Positions 8,366 to 16,346 are shown, counted from the stretch's first letter. The stretch: DNA of 64,000 bases from WHSW01 sp963705955 (GCA_963705955.1 CAVPLH010000006.1:930001-994000), one strand, 5' to 3'. The notes: generated by a model from the letters alone, not told the origin. Made by a program: numbers and translations.

Positions 8366-8971
8366 ATGCCGGACACCACCTGCCACATGTCGATCTCGCT
8401 CGACGGCTTCGTCGCCGGGCCGGACCAGAGCCGGGAGAACCCGCTCGGGAAGCGCGGCCGGGAGGTCCATAGCTGGCACCTCGGCGACGAGCGCGCGAAC
8501 GACGCCGACGCGACCGCACAGGGCTGGCTCATGCGACCGCGCGGAGCCTACGTCATGGGCCGCAACATGTTCGGGCCGATCCGCGGCGAGTGGGATGAGG
8601 ACTGGGATGGATGGTGGGGCTCCGAGCCGCCCTACCACGCGCCGGTCTTCGTGCTCACCCACCACGCCCGCGAGCCGATCGAGATGGAGGGCGGCACGAG
8701 CTTCCACTTCGTCACCCAGGGCTTCGAGGCCGCCTACGCGCAGGCGCGTGAGACGGCCGGCGAGGATGGCATCGACATCGCGGGCGGCGCCTCGACCGTC
8801 CGTCAGGCGCTCGCCGCCGGAGTGATCGACGAACTCACGCTCGACGTGGTCCCCGTCCTGTTCGGGTCCGGCGAGCGGCTGTTCGACGGAGTCGAGTCCC
8901 TCGGGTTCGAGCCGGTCGAGGTGCTCCACTCTCCGCTCGCCACGCACATCCGCTACCGGCGGGCGGGGTGA
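8366..8971 (+). CDS. Dihydrofolate reductase-family (RibD C-terminal-like) protein
   Basis: A 201-aa reductase-fold protein. It begins CHMSISLDGFVAGPD, has AYVMGRNMFGPIRGEW for the nucleotide-facing helix, and DIAGGASTVRQAL for the NADPH phosphate loop. Family members are close to RibD-C and YyaP and are usually of unknown substrate. A GGAGG precedes the ATG by about 9 nt. Confidence 0.87.
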   Translation: MPDTTCHMSISLDGFVAGPDQSRENPLGKRGREVHSWHLGDERANDADATAQGWLMRPRGAYVMGRNMFGPIRGEWDEDWDGWWGSEPPYHAPVFVLTHHAREPIEMEGGTSFHFVTQGFEAAYAQARETAGEDGIDIAGGASTVRQALAAGVIDELTLDVVPVLFGSGERLFDGVESLGFEPVEVLHSPLATHIRYRRAG

Positions 8972-9073
8972 GGCGCCGATCTTAGGTCTGGGGCGGCGTC
9001 AGCTTTCTGGCGATCCCGCGGCGGTCGCGAGCGCCTGACTCCGCGCGCCGATCGCCGTCCGCCCGAACCTCGT

Positions 9074-9214
9074 CTAGCGGCGGGCCTTCCGCGGCTGGGC
9101 GGCTCGCCTCGACTTGACGGCGGACCTGCGGTGGTAGTCCGTGTACGCATAGACGGCCTGACCGACCAGCGCGGCGTCGATCGCGCCAAAACCCACGATC
9201 ACGACTGGGGACAT
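9074..9214 (-). CDS. Small protein with hydrophobic N-terminus and basic tail (46 aa)
   Basis: Below the usual size cut-off but well supported by translation signals: CAGGAGGT lies 5-6 nt before the ATG. The product starts MSPVVIVGFGAIDAALVG, a short hydrophobic segment, then QAVYAYTDYHRR and an Arg/Lys/Ala-rich tail ending KARR. This looks like a small membrane-anchored or nucleic-acid-binding peptide. No family is recognised. It lies alone on the minus strand between the reductase gene and the CDP-sugar genes. Confidence 0.55.
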   Translation of the reverse strand: MSPVVIVGFGAIDAALVGQAVYAYTDYHRRSAVKSRRAAQPRKARR

Positions 9215-9336
9215 AGGGACCTCCTGTTCGATCGCCCTCATCTTCCTCCTCGAACCGGCGGATCCCCCCGATATCTCGCAGCTTTTAGGGACTTATTAGA
9301 TACGCCTCGTGACCGCCGGTGCGCCTGCGCGGATCG

Positions 9337-10314
9337 TCAACGCCGCTGCGCGAGCGCCTCGGGGTGGTCGCGATACCACTCGATCGTGCGCGCGAGACCG
9401 TCCTCGAGCTCGACCGAGGGGCTCCACCCGACGAGCTCGGCGAGCTTCGAGGGGTCGACGAACTGGCGGTCGATCTCGCCCTCGGGATTGCCGTCGCCGC
9501 GCACCTCCGGCTCGACCCCGGTCCCGGCGAGCCGGGCGATGATCTCGACCACCTCGCGCACCGCGACCGGCCGGCCGGCGCCGGCGTTGAACGCCTCGCC
9601 GCGGATCTCCGCGCGGTCGAGGCTCTCGGCGATCGCGATGTACGCGTCCGCGGCGTCCTCGACGTAGAGGAAGTCGCGCTCTGGGGAGCCGTCGGAGCGC
9701 AGGACCGGCGGCCGCCCGGAGATCGCGGCGCTGACCGCCTCGGGGACCAGCCGCGAGAAGTTGAGATCGCCGCCGCCGTAGACGTTCGCGAACCGGGTCA
9801 CCGCCACGGGGACGCGGTAGGCGTGCCAGTAGCTGCGCGCGATCAGGTCCGCCGCGGCCTTCGACGCCTCGTACGGCGCCGTCGGCTGCAGCGCGAAGTC
9901 CTCGCGGTAGGGGAGCTCGTCGTGCGCTCCGTATGCCTTGTCGGACGAGGCGACCAGCACCCGCTCCACGGCGCGCCTCCGGCACGCCTCGAGCACGGTC
10001 CAGGTGCCGCGCACATTCGACTCGAAGCCCCGCTCGGGCGACGACCGGACGGTGCCGACGATCGTCTCGGCTGCGAGGTGAAACACGGAGTCGACCGAGT
10101 GGCGGACGATCGCGGCCTCCACCTGCTCGGCGTCGGTGAGCTCGGCCTCGACCTGGACGAGCTCCGACTCGATCCCGAGCATCCCGATCGCCGACGGCCG
10201 CTCGCTGCGGCGCCTGCGATCGAGCGAGACCACCTCCGTACCCCGCTCCAGCAGCGCCTTGGCGAGCCAGCCGCCGACGAACCCTCGCCCGCCGGTGACC
10301 AGCGCGGTCTTCAT
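9337..10314 (-). CDS. rfbG: NAD-dependent nucleotide-sugar dehydratase, CDP-glucose 4,6-dehydratase-like
   Basis: Extended short-chain dehydrogenase of 325 aa. The Rossmann motif TGGRGFVGGWL is at residue 7, and the catalytic pair is Thr/Ser-x-Lys around ASSDKAYG with PYEASK near residue 165. GGGDLNFSRLVPE and RSDGSPERDFLYVEDAADAY are characteristic of CDP-glucose 4,6-dehydratases. It follows a glucose-1-phosphate cytidylyltransferase, which supplies CDP-glucose, so the pair should make CDP-4-keto-6-deoxyglucose for a surface glycan. Later 3,6-dideoxyhexose genes are not in view. Confidence 0.85.
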   Translation of the reverse strand: MKTALVTGGRGFVGGWLAKALLERGTEVVSLDRRRRSERPSAIGMLGIESELVQVEAELTDAEQVEAAIVRHSVDSVFHLAAETIVGTVRSSPERGFESNVRGTWTVLEACRRRAVERVLVASSDKAYGAHDELPYREDFALQPTAPYEASKAAADLIARSYWHAYRVPVAVTRFANVYGGGDLNFSRLVPEAVSAAISGRPPVLRSDGSPERDFLYVEDAADAYIAIAESLDRAEIRGEAFNAGAGRPVAVREVVEIIARLAGTGVEPEVRGDGNPEGEIDRQFVDPSKLAELVGWSPSVELEDGLARTIEWYRDHPEALAQRR

Positions 10315-10315
10315 A

Positions 10316-11032
10316 CGACCCGGCCGCCTCGAGCTCCCAGACGCGCCACGGGGCCTCGCCCGACTTCCAGAGATCGTTCAGCGTCACCGCGTCCTTGTAG
10401 GTGTCCATGCAGTCCCAGAAGCCGGGGTGGCGATAGGCGCCGAGGCGGCCGGCGGCGGCGGTCCGCTCCAGCGGCTCGCGCTCGAGCACGCAGTCGTCGT
10501 CGAGCCGCTCGAGAAAGGCCGGCTCGCAGACGAAGAAGCCGCCGTTGATCCAGTAGTCGAGCCGCGGCTTCTCACGAAAGCCGGTGATCCTGTCCTCACC
10601 GTCGACGATCGCGATGCCCCACTGGCTGTACGGGCGGACGACCGTCATCGTCACCTCGGCCGCGGTCTGGAGATGGACTGCGGCCTGGGCGCCGAGGTCG
10701 AGGTCGGCGACGCCGTCGGCGTAGGTGAGGCAGAAGCGCATTCCTCCGAGCCGGTCGGCTGCCCGCGCGACGCGCCCACCGGTCGCGGTCTCGAGGCCGG
10801 TGTCCAGGCACTCGATCGCGACCGGCTCGGGCCACTGCTCGGCGGCGACGAACCCCTCGACCTGGTCTCCCAGATAGCCGGTCAAGAGCAAGAAGCGACG
10901 GTGTCCCTGGGCCGCGTAGATCCGGATCACATGCCAGAGGATCGGCTTCGCGCCGATCTCGACGAGCGCCTTCGGGATCGCGTGCGTCTGCTCCTGCAAC
11001 CTCGTCCCGCGGCCCCCGCACAGGATCGCCAC
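10316..11032 (-). CDS. rfbF: Glucose-1-phosphate cytidylyltransferase (3' end disturbed)
   Basis: Nucleotidyltransferase making CDP-glucose. It starts VAILCGGRGTRLQEQ, has LTYADGVADLDL for the metal site, INGGFFVCEP and REPLERTAA, and ends with GFWDCMDTYKDAVTLNDLW and APWRVWE, which is the normal C-terminus. No stop codon follows: the frame stays open through the whole dehydratase gene in another register, to 9296. One extra base would give the usual ATGA overlap with rfbG; one fewer would fuse the two proteins. A real frameshift or a base error is therefore likely close to 10316-10335. The GTG start lies 20 nt after the sulfur-carrier stop. Confidence 0.85.
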
Positions 11033-11052
11033 CGGGACGTCGGCGGGCGCGC

Positions 11053-11331
11053 TCAGCTGCGGCCACCGGCGACGGCCGGAAGGATCGTGACCTCGTCGCC
11101 GTCTGAGAGCCGGGTGTCGAGCCCGTCCTGGAAGCGGATGTCCTCGCCGTCGACGTAGACGTTGACGAACCGCCGCAGCGTGCCGTCCTCCGTGATCCGC
11201 TCGCGCAGGTCGGCGTGCGCGGCGAACACCGCGTCGAGCGCCTCGCCGACGGTGCCGCCGTCGACCGAGACGGCGTCCTCGCCGTCGGTGGAGCCTCGGA
11301 GCTGAGCCGGGATCTTGACCGTAACGGCCAT
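11053..11331 (-). CDS. MoaD/ThiS-family ubiquitin-like sulfur carrier protein
   Basis: A 92-aa beta-grasp protein: VTVKIPAQLRG at the N-terminus, VNVYVDGEDIR in the middle, and DEVTILPAVAGGRS at the end. In this family a C-terminal Gly-Gly is adenylated and thiocarboxylated to deliver sulfur. Here two residues (Arg-Ser) follow the Gly-Gly, as in proforms trimmed by a JAMM-type protease (CysO/Mec or HcyS/HcyD systems). It lies 45 nt after the threonine-synthase-like gene in the same SAM-riboswitch transcript, so a role in methionine or cysteine sulfur transfer is more likely than in molybdopterin synthesis. Confidence 0.88.
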   Translation of the reverse strand: MAVTVKIPAQLRGSTDGEDAVSVDGGTVGEALDAVFAAHADLRERITEDGTLRRFVNVYVDGEDIRFQDGLDTRLSDGDEVTILPAVAGGRS

Positions 11332-11376
11332 CAGGTCGGGAAATCTACAGCGCGGATCGCCGGCGCCGGATCTCGA

Positions 11377-12612
11377 TCAGGCGGCGGCGGCGACCCGCGA
11401 CTCGACCTCGGCCTCGAACGAGTCGATCGTCGGCTCGATCGCGTCGATCCGGAACCCCTCGCGGACCGCGTCGAGCGTCTTCAGCCCCTCGCCGGTGATC
11501 ACCGCGACGACGCGCTCCGAGGAGTCGATCGCGCCGGCCCTCGCCAGCTTCGCGAGCACCGCGGTCGTCACCCCGCCCGCCGTCTCGGTGAAGATTCCCG
11601 TGGTCTCGGCGAGCAGCCTGATCCCGTCGCGAATCTCGTCGTCGCTGACCGCGCTCACCGCTCCCCCGGTCCGCCTCGCGAGCTCGAGCGCGTAGACGCC
11701 GTCGGCCGGGTTGCCGATCGCAAGGCTCTTCGCGATCGTGTCCGGGCGCTGCGGCTTGGGGACGTCCCAGCCCTCCGCGTACGCCTCGGCGACCGGGCTG
11801 CAGCCGAGCGCCTGGGCGCCGTTGAACACCGGCAGCTCGCCCTCGACGAGGCCGAGGTCGAGCCACTCGGTGAACCCGCGGGCGATCTTCGTGAACAGCG
11901 AGCCCGAGGCCACCGGGCAGACGACGCGGTCCGGCAGCGACCAGCCGAGCTGCTCGACGGTCTCGTAGGCGATCGTCTTCGAGCCCTCGGAGTAGTACGG
12001 GCGCAGGTTGACGTTCACGAATGCCCACGGCCGCGCCTCGCAGAGCTCGGTGCAGAGCCGGTTGACGTCGTCGTAGCTACCGTCGACGCCGACCAGACGG
12101 GTCCCGTAGACGGCGGTCGCGAGCAGCTTCTGCTCCTCGAGGTCCGCCGGGACGAAGACGTAGGAATCGAGCCCGGCGGCCGCCGCGTGCGCGGCGACTG
12201 CGTTCGCGAGGTTGCCGGTCGACGCGCAGGCGACCGTCTCGAAGCCCAGCTCGCGCGCCTTCGCGAGCGCGACGGCGACGACCCGGTCCTTGAACGAGTG
12301 GGTCGGGTTGGCGGCGTCGTTCTTGATCCAGAGCTCGGCGAGCCCGAGGCGGTCGGCGAGCCGGTCGGCGCGCAGCAGCGGCGTCAGGCCCGGCTGCAGC
12401 GGGTCGGCCGGATGCTCGGAGAGCGGCAGGAAATCCGCGTATCGCCAGACGCTCGACGGGCCGGCCTGGATCTTCCGTTTCGCCTCCGCGGCGTCGAGTC
12501 CCGAATGGTCGTAGACCACCTCCAGGGGGCCGAAGCACCGCTCGCAGACGTAGCTCGCCTCGAGCGGGTAGAGGGCCTTGCACTCCTTGCAACCGAGCGT
12601 GCTGGGTGCCAT
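11377..12612 (-). CDS. thrC: Threonine synthase-like PLP enzyme with N-terminal zinc ribbon
   Basis: A 411-aa fold-type-II PLP enzyme. The N-terminal CKECKALYPLEASYVCERC is a two-CxxC ribbon. The Schiff-base Lys lies in NPTHSFKDRVV, the phosphate loop in ASTGNLANAVAA, and a late ribbon-like ITGEGLKTLDA closes the domain. The classical reaction turns O-phosphohomoserine into threonine. The ATG at 12612 has AAGGAG 9 nt upstream; the longer open frame from 12699 reads through the riboswitch terminator and is rejected. Control by a SAM-I riboswitch and pairing with a sulfur carrier raise the alternative that it makes homocysteine from a homoserine ester. Confidence 0.85.
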   Translation of the reverse strand: MAPSTLGCKECKALYPLEASYVCERCFGPLEVVYDHSGLDAAEAKRKIQAGPSSVWRYADFLPLSEHPADPLQPGLTPLLRADRLADRLGLAELWIKNDAANPTHSFKDRVVAVALAKARELGFETVACASTGNLANAVAAHAAAAGLDSYVFVPADLEEQKLLATAVYGTRLVGVDGSYDDVNRLCTELCEARPWAFVNVNLRPYYSEGSKTIAYETVEQLGWSLPDRVVCPVASGSLFTKIARGFTEWLDLGLVEGELPVFNGAQALGCSPVAEAYAEGWDVPKPQRPDTIAKSLAIGNPADGVYALELARRTGGAVSAVSDDEIRDGIRLLAETTGIFTETAGGVTTAVLAKLARAGAIDSSERVVAVITGEGLKTLDAVREGFRIDAIEPTIDSFEAEVESRVAAAA

Positions 12613-12646
12613 AGATGAAGCTCCTTCCGGTTTCGTTCGACCTACG

Positions 12647-12678
12647 AAAAAGACCTCTGCTTGTTGCGAGCAGAGGTC
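12647..12678 (-). terminator. Rho-independent terminator of the SAM riboswitch
   Basis: On the minus strand a 10-bp stem, GACCTCTGCT with AGCAGAGGTC, encloses a 7-nt loop and is followed by five T residues. It lies between the SAM-I aptamer and the thrC ribosome-binding site, the expected place for an expression platform that stops transcription when SAM is bound. Confidence 0.9.
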
Positions 12679-12690
12679 CAAACCGGACGT

Positions 12691-12815
12691 CCTACTCACA
12701 TCTCCCAGGCTCTGTCGCCTGCTGGAATTGGCACCTTCCCTCGGACCCTCGGGCCCTTCGGCGGTTGCCGGAGCTTCATCGGGCCAGTCCCTCCACTCCT
12801 CTGGATGCAGCGGTT
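12691..12815 (-). ncRNA. SAM-I (S-box) riboswitch aptamer
   Basis: Read on the minus strand, the conserved core is present in order: CCAGAGGAGTGGAGGGACTG, GGCCCGATGAAGC, CCGGCAACC, GGTGCCAATTCC, GCAGGCGACAGAGCCTG and GGGAGATGTGAG. These are the kink-turn, pseudoknot loop and J-segment signatures of S-box RNAs. The outer P1 is short (GCATC with GATGT). It is followed by a terminator and then thrC and the sulfur carrier, so both should be repressed when SAM is abundant. Confidence 0.93.
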
Positions 12816-12827
12816 ATGTGGCGACGG

Positions 12828-12833
12828 ACTATA
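12828..12833 (-). promoter_or_regulatory. Probable -10 box for the riboswitch-thrC transcript
   Basis: TATAGT on the minus strand lies about 12-15 nt before the first aptamer bases, which places transcription start just ahead of P1. No convincing -35 was found at 17 nt. Confidence 0.45.
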
Positions 12834-12928
12834 CCAACGCTGCGAGCGGCCTTGCGCCGGTTGGGCGAAGGGTGGCGTACCCTTGTCGGAGAGCGCGATG
12901 ACCGAGCTGCAGAGCGAGATGAGCCCCG

Positions 12929-13933
12929 ATGCCGAGCCTCCCGAAGCCCAGGCTACGCCGCCACCGCGGCGCCGAGCTCGTCGCGCCGGCTGAGCCCCGC
13001 GAGCGAACCCCCCAGGTCGAGACGATCCAGGCCTCCGGCCTGCGCTGGGTCAACATCGAGCAGCCGACGCCGCTCGAGTGCGCTTGGCTGGAGGAGCAGT
13101 TCGACTTCCACCCGCTCGACCTCGAGGACGTGCTGTCGCGAAACCAGCGCCCGAAGATCGACGAGTATCCGGACTACCTGTTCATCGTCCTGCACTTCCC
13201 GGTCTTCGATCGCCAGGTCAGACGTCTCAACGCCGGTGAGATCGACATCTTCGTCGGTCGCGACTTCCTGGTCACGATCCCGAACACTCCCCTGCAGCCG
13301 ATCGAGTACCTGTTCGAGCGCTGCCGTCAGAAGGAGGAGCTGCGCGAGCAGCTCTTCTCGCAGGGCTCGGGCTACCTGCTGTACCGGATCATCGACGACG
13401 CGTTCGACTACTGCTTCCCGATGCTCCGCAAGATCGGCAACAAGCTCGACGCGCTCGAGGACGAGATCTTCGAGGGCCGCTCGGAGGACATCGTCCGCGA
13501 CATCTCGAACGCGAAGCAGGAGATCATCAACTTCCGCAAGGTGATCCGCCCGCAGCGCCCCGTCCTCCGCGACCTCGAGAAGCTCGAGCAGCCGTTCCTC
13601 GCTCCCGCAAGCGGCGAGCTCGAGCTCTACTTCGACGACGTCGGCGACAGCCACGAGCGGATCTGGGACATGCTCGAGAACTACAAGGAGGTGGTCGAGG
13701 CGCTCGAGGGGACGAACGAGTCCTACATTTCGCATCGCGTCAACGACATCCTCCGCGTGCTGACCTCGATCAGCGTCATCGTGCTGCCGCTGACGCTGTT
13801 GGCGAGTCTCTGGGGAATGAACGTCGGCGTCCCGGGCGAGGGCGACGACACCGCCTTCTGGATCATCGTCGGAGCGATGGTCGGGCTGCTGCTCGGCATG
13901 CTCGCCTACTTCCGCCGCCGCGGGTGGCTCTAG
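12929..13933 (+). CDS. corA: CorA-family divalent cation transporter
   Basis: A 334-aa Mg2+/Co2+ channel. A large acidic cytoplasmic domain is followed by two C-terminal helices; the first ends LASLWGMNVGVPG, with the GMN selectivity motif, and the second is WIIVGAMVGLLLGMLAYF. RVNDILRVLTSISVIVLP before TM1 is typical. It diverges from the riboswitch transcript. A MITE-like repeat starts in its stop codon. Confidence 0.95.
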   Translation: MPSLPKPRLRRHRGAELVAPAEPRERTPQVETIQASGLRWVNIEQPTPLECAWLEEQFDFHPLDLEDVLSRNQRPKIDEYPDYLFIVLHFPVFDRQVRRLNAGEIDIFVGRDFLVTIPNTPLQPIEYLFERCRQKEELREQLFSQGSGYLLYRIIDDAFDYCFPMLRKIGNKLDALEDEIFEGRSEDIVRDISNAKQEIINFRKVIRPQRPVLRDLEKLEQPFLAPASGELELYFDDVGDSHERIWDMLENYKEVVEALEGTNESYISHRVNDILRVLTSISVIVLPLTLLASLWGMNVGVPGEGDDTAFWIIVGAMVGLLLGMLAYFRRRGWL

Positions 13934-13996
13934 ATGATTGATTCCATGGAGTGGCGTGCGCGGGGGCGCGCGGAACCGACTCCTGGATCACTCATC
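13933..13996. repeat. MITE-like palindromic element, copy A
   Basis: 64 nt bounded by imperfect inverted termini GATGATTGATTCCATGGAGT and its near-complement ACTCCTGGATCACTCATC, with a GC-rich core GCGTGCGCGGGGGCGCGCGG. The first 47 nt match copy B (37185-37350) with three differences. The left end uses the G of the corA stop codon (CTAG context). Confidence 0.75.
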
Positions 13997-14022
13997 AGGC
14001 CGCGGCGGCGGCCGGGCCTGGG

Positions 14023-14415
14023 CTAGGCGGAGAGCGCCTTCGCCTTGATCGCGTCGAACTCGGCCTGGGAGATCGTCCCGGCGTCGAGTAGCTCCTTGGC
14101 CTTCGCGATCTCGGTCGCCGAGCCGCCGGCGGTCTCACGGACGTACTGGTCCATCGCCGCCTGTTGGTCCTGGGCCTGCTTGACGCTGCGCTCGCGCAGC
14201 CCGTCGTGCTGGGCGATCAAATAGACGAGAACGCCGAGGAACGGGACGACGATGATGAACACCACCCAGGCCGCCTTGTGCCAGCCGCCGATGTCGTGAC
14301 GGCGGAAGATGTCGATGAAGCACATGACCGCGATCCAGATCCACGCCAGCCAGGCGAAGAAGACGAGGATCGTCCAGAACACGTCGAGGAACGGGTAGTC
14401 AGCCGCGATCAGCAT
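14023..14415 (-). CDS. Membrane protein with PLDc_N and SHOCT domains
   Basis: A 130-aa protein. The first two helices (FWTILVFFAWLAWIWIAVMC and WVVFIIVVPFLGVLVYLIA) form the PLD-nuclease N-terminal-like domain with a conserved FRR between them. A charged linker rich in Gln and Lys follows, then a C-terminal SHOCT motif, AKELLDAGTISQAEFDAIKAK. SHOCT is usually a short oligomerisation segment. The function is unknown; the architecture is common in Actinobacteria. Confidence 0.88.
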   Translation of the reverse strand: MLIAADYPFLDVFWTILVFFAWLAWIWIAVMCFIDIFRRHDIGGWHKAAWVVFIIVVPFLGVLVYLIAQHDGLRERSVKQAQDQQAAMDQYVRETAGGSATEIAKAKELLDAGTISQAEFDAIKAKALSA

Positions 14416-14538
14416 TTGTCGTCCTCCTCGTTGACCGATCGTGTGGCGCCCGGGATCCTAACAATCGCCGCCGGCGCGACCGCCCGGCGGGGGCCCTGAA
14501 ACAGAGCGCTCGATTGACGAAGCGCTACGACGATGCGA

Positions 14539-14944
14539 TCAGTCCCAGCGACCTTGGACGTTCCAGCGTGCCGTGAGCTGGTAGATGATCGTCACGTCGA
14601 GGATGATGATCAGAAAGGCCCACAACGGCGCCGCGGGGAACCAGACGATCTGAAGGATCGCGTTGACCGAGACGAAGAAGACCCCGAGCCATCGAGCGGC
14701 CGTGTTGCCGGTCGAGTAGCCCGAGCCCCGTGAGGGCGACCATCGAGCCGAGGATCAGATGCACCCAGCCCCAGGTCGTGATGTTGGCGACGATCGCCCC
14801 CTGACCGCCGACGACGACGATGTTGTTGTTGAGGATCGCGCCGAGCCCCCAAAGGGCGTCGAGCGACCCGACGATGAACATGATCACCCCGGCGAAGGCC
14901 GCCCATCCCGAGTCGGTCGTGCGGCCGGAACTGCCTGACTCCAT
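14539..14944 (-). pseudogene. Four-helix small membrane protein (DUF7144-like), frameshifted
   Basis: The first about 75 residues (GWAAFAGVIMFIVGSLDALWG, NITTWGWVHLILGSMVALTG) are an actinobacterial membrane-protein family. After GLGL the frame is wrong: removing one base near 14715-14722 restores YSTGNTAARWLGVFFVSVNA, IVWFPAAPLWAFLIIILD and a normal end WNVQGRWD with TGA at 14539. The current frame runs on to 14525 as an unrelated hydrophilic tail. Either a recent one-base insertion or a base-calling error in a GGGC run. The function of the family is unknown. Confidence 0.75.
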
Positions 14945-15207
14945 CGCTTGCTCCTTCGGTGGCTGTTAGCTGCCTACGCTGTCCTGGGCAAAGATCTTCG
15001 CTGTGGTGTCGGACATACCTTTCGCTCAACTGCTCTGCGGCGCGTGCACGCGCCCGCGTCCGCCACTCGTCTCGTAGCGCTTCGCGTTCCAAGCGCTGCG
15101 GCCGGATCTTGCGGCCGGGCGCTCTGCGTCACGGGTATCGTCCTGACGAGTCGGGCGCAGCCACCTCGACCATCGACTTCCCCACGCGGAGCCGGAAAGG
15201 ACAGTCC

Positions 15208-15771
15208 ATGAGCGATCAAACCTCTGAGCCCGCGGCGGCGCCCCAGGAGTCGTCTCGGCAAGACCGCGCCGCCACGGCGGAGGACAACAGGACCGCCGCT
15301 CGTCGGTGGATCGAAGCGTTCAACGCCCGTGACGAGCACGGTGAGGCCGCCGCCCGAACGGCCGACTACATCGCCCACGCGCCCGCCAGCATCGAGCCCG
15401 CCCCGCTGGACTCCGACGCATGGACCCGGTTCCTCTCCACCTTTCTCGAGGGCTTCCCCGATCTCCAGGTCGAGGTCGTGGATGCCGTGGCCGACGAAGG
15501 GCTGGTCGCGCAACGGATCCTTTTTTCCGGCACGCACACCGGTGTTTTCCAGGGCCTTCCACCGACCAACAGGCAGGTCACGTTCTCTGGGCTCGAGATC
15601 AACCGCATGGTCGACGGAAAGGTCGCTGAGCACTGGGTCGAGATGGACCAGGTCACACTCCTCCGGCAGTTGGGCTTGCTCGTCCTGCCAGGCCCACGCT
15701 TGGTCCCACGACTCCTCGCAGACCAGGCCAGGAAGCTGCTCGGAAGGCGGCCGAGCACGGACCGCTCATAG
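15208..15771 (+). CDS. SnoaL-like / ester cyclase-type polyketide cyclase family protein
   Basis: A 187-aa protein with the NTF2-like cone fold of the SnoaL group: RRWIEAFNARDEHG, TFLEGFPDLQVEVVDAVADEG, GTHTGVFQGLPPTNRQVTFSG and MVDGKVAEHWVEMDQ are in the usual order. A Ser/Gln/Ala-rich N-terminal tail of about 30 residues and a basic C-terminal tail flank it. GGAAAGGA lies about 7 nt before the chosen ATG. The substrate is unknown. Confidence 0.85.
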   Translation: MSDQTSEPAAAPQESSRQDRAATAEDNRTAARRWIEAFNARDEHGEAAARTADYIAHAPASIEPAPLDSDAWTRFLSTFLEGFPDLQVEVVDAVADEGLVAQRILFSGTHTGVFQGLPPTNRQVTFSGLEINRMVDGKVAEHWVEMDQVTLLRQLGLLVLPGPRLVPRLLADQARKLLGRRPSTDRS

Positions 15772-15845
15772 AACCCCCGCCTCGCTGACCCCGACGCAGC
15801 CTCGGTGAGCTGATCCAGGCACGGGATCCGTGCCTGACGCATACG

Positions 15846-16346
15846 ATGGGCGGTGTGGCCAATCAGCGGATCTGGGCGCCGTGGCGCCTCGCCTACGTGA
15901 AGGACGCAGCGAAGGACTCCGACGCGGGGTGCATCTTCTGCGTCAAGCCGGTCGCCGACGATGACGAGGCCAACCTGATCGTCCATCGCGGCGAGCGCTG
16001 CTTCGTGATCCTGAACCTGTTCCCGTACACGAACGGGCACCTGATGATCGCCCCCTACGAGCATCTCGGCTCGATCGCCGACCTCGAGCCGGACACCGTC
16101 GCCGAGATGATGGCCCTCACGCAGCGCGGAATCCGCGCTCTCGAGGCGAAGTACTCGCCGCACGGCTTCAACGTCGGCTTCAACCAGGGGCGGGTCGCCG
16201 GCGCCGGCGTCGAGCACCACATCCACATGCACGTGGTCCCGCGATGGGGCGGCGACACGAGCTTCATGCCGGTGCTCGGCGACACCCGGGTGATGCCGCA
16301 GTCGCTCGAGCAGAGCTACGAGGCGCTCAAGGGGACCTTTGACTGA
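15846..16346 (+). CDS. HIT-family hydrolase (Ap4A phosphorylase-like)
   Basis: A 166-aa histidine-triad protein. It opens QRIWAPWRLAYV, has CIFC near residue 38 (zinc or structural cysteines), LNLFPYTNGHLMIAP, and the triad HHIHMHVVPRW near residues 122-132. This subfamily degrades dinucleoside polyphosphates or related nucleotides. Its 3' end overlaps the TTG start of the phosphohexomutase by 8 nt. Confidence 0.92.
   Translation: MGGVANQRIWAPWRLAYVKDAAKDSDAGCIFCVKPVADDDEANLIVHRGERCFVILNLFPYTNGHLMIAPYEHLGSIADLEPDTVAEMMALTQRGIRALEAKYSPHGFNVGFNQGRVAGAGVEHHIHMHVVPRWGGDTSFMPVLGDTRVMPQSLEQSYEALKGTFD

Noticed and set aside
11053..11331. MoaD as part of molybdopterin synthesis
   Set aside because: No moaE, moaA, moaC or moeB is near; the link is to thrC and a SAM riboswitch. 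The molbindin gene is 37 kb away.
12613..12699. N-terminal extension of thrC beginning MSRTSGLD
   Set aside because: These codons are the riboswitch terminator hairpin and its U-tract; ATG 12612 has a good ribosome-binding site.
14959..15207. Longer N-terminus for the SnoaL-like protein at 15208
   Set aside because: The upstream part is Cys/Arg-rich without family similarity, and GGAAAGGA sits before the ATG at 15208.
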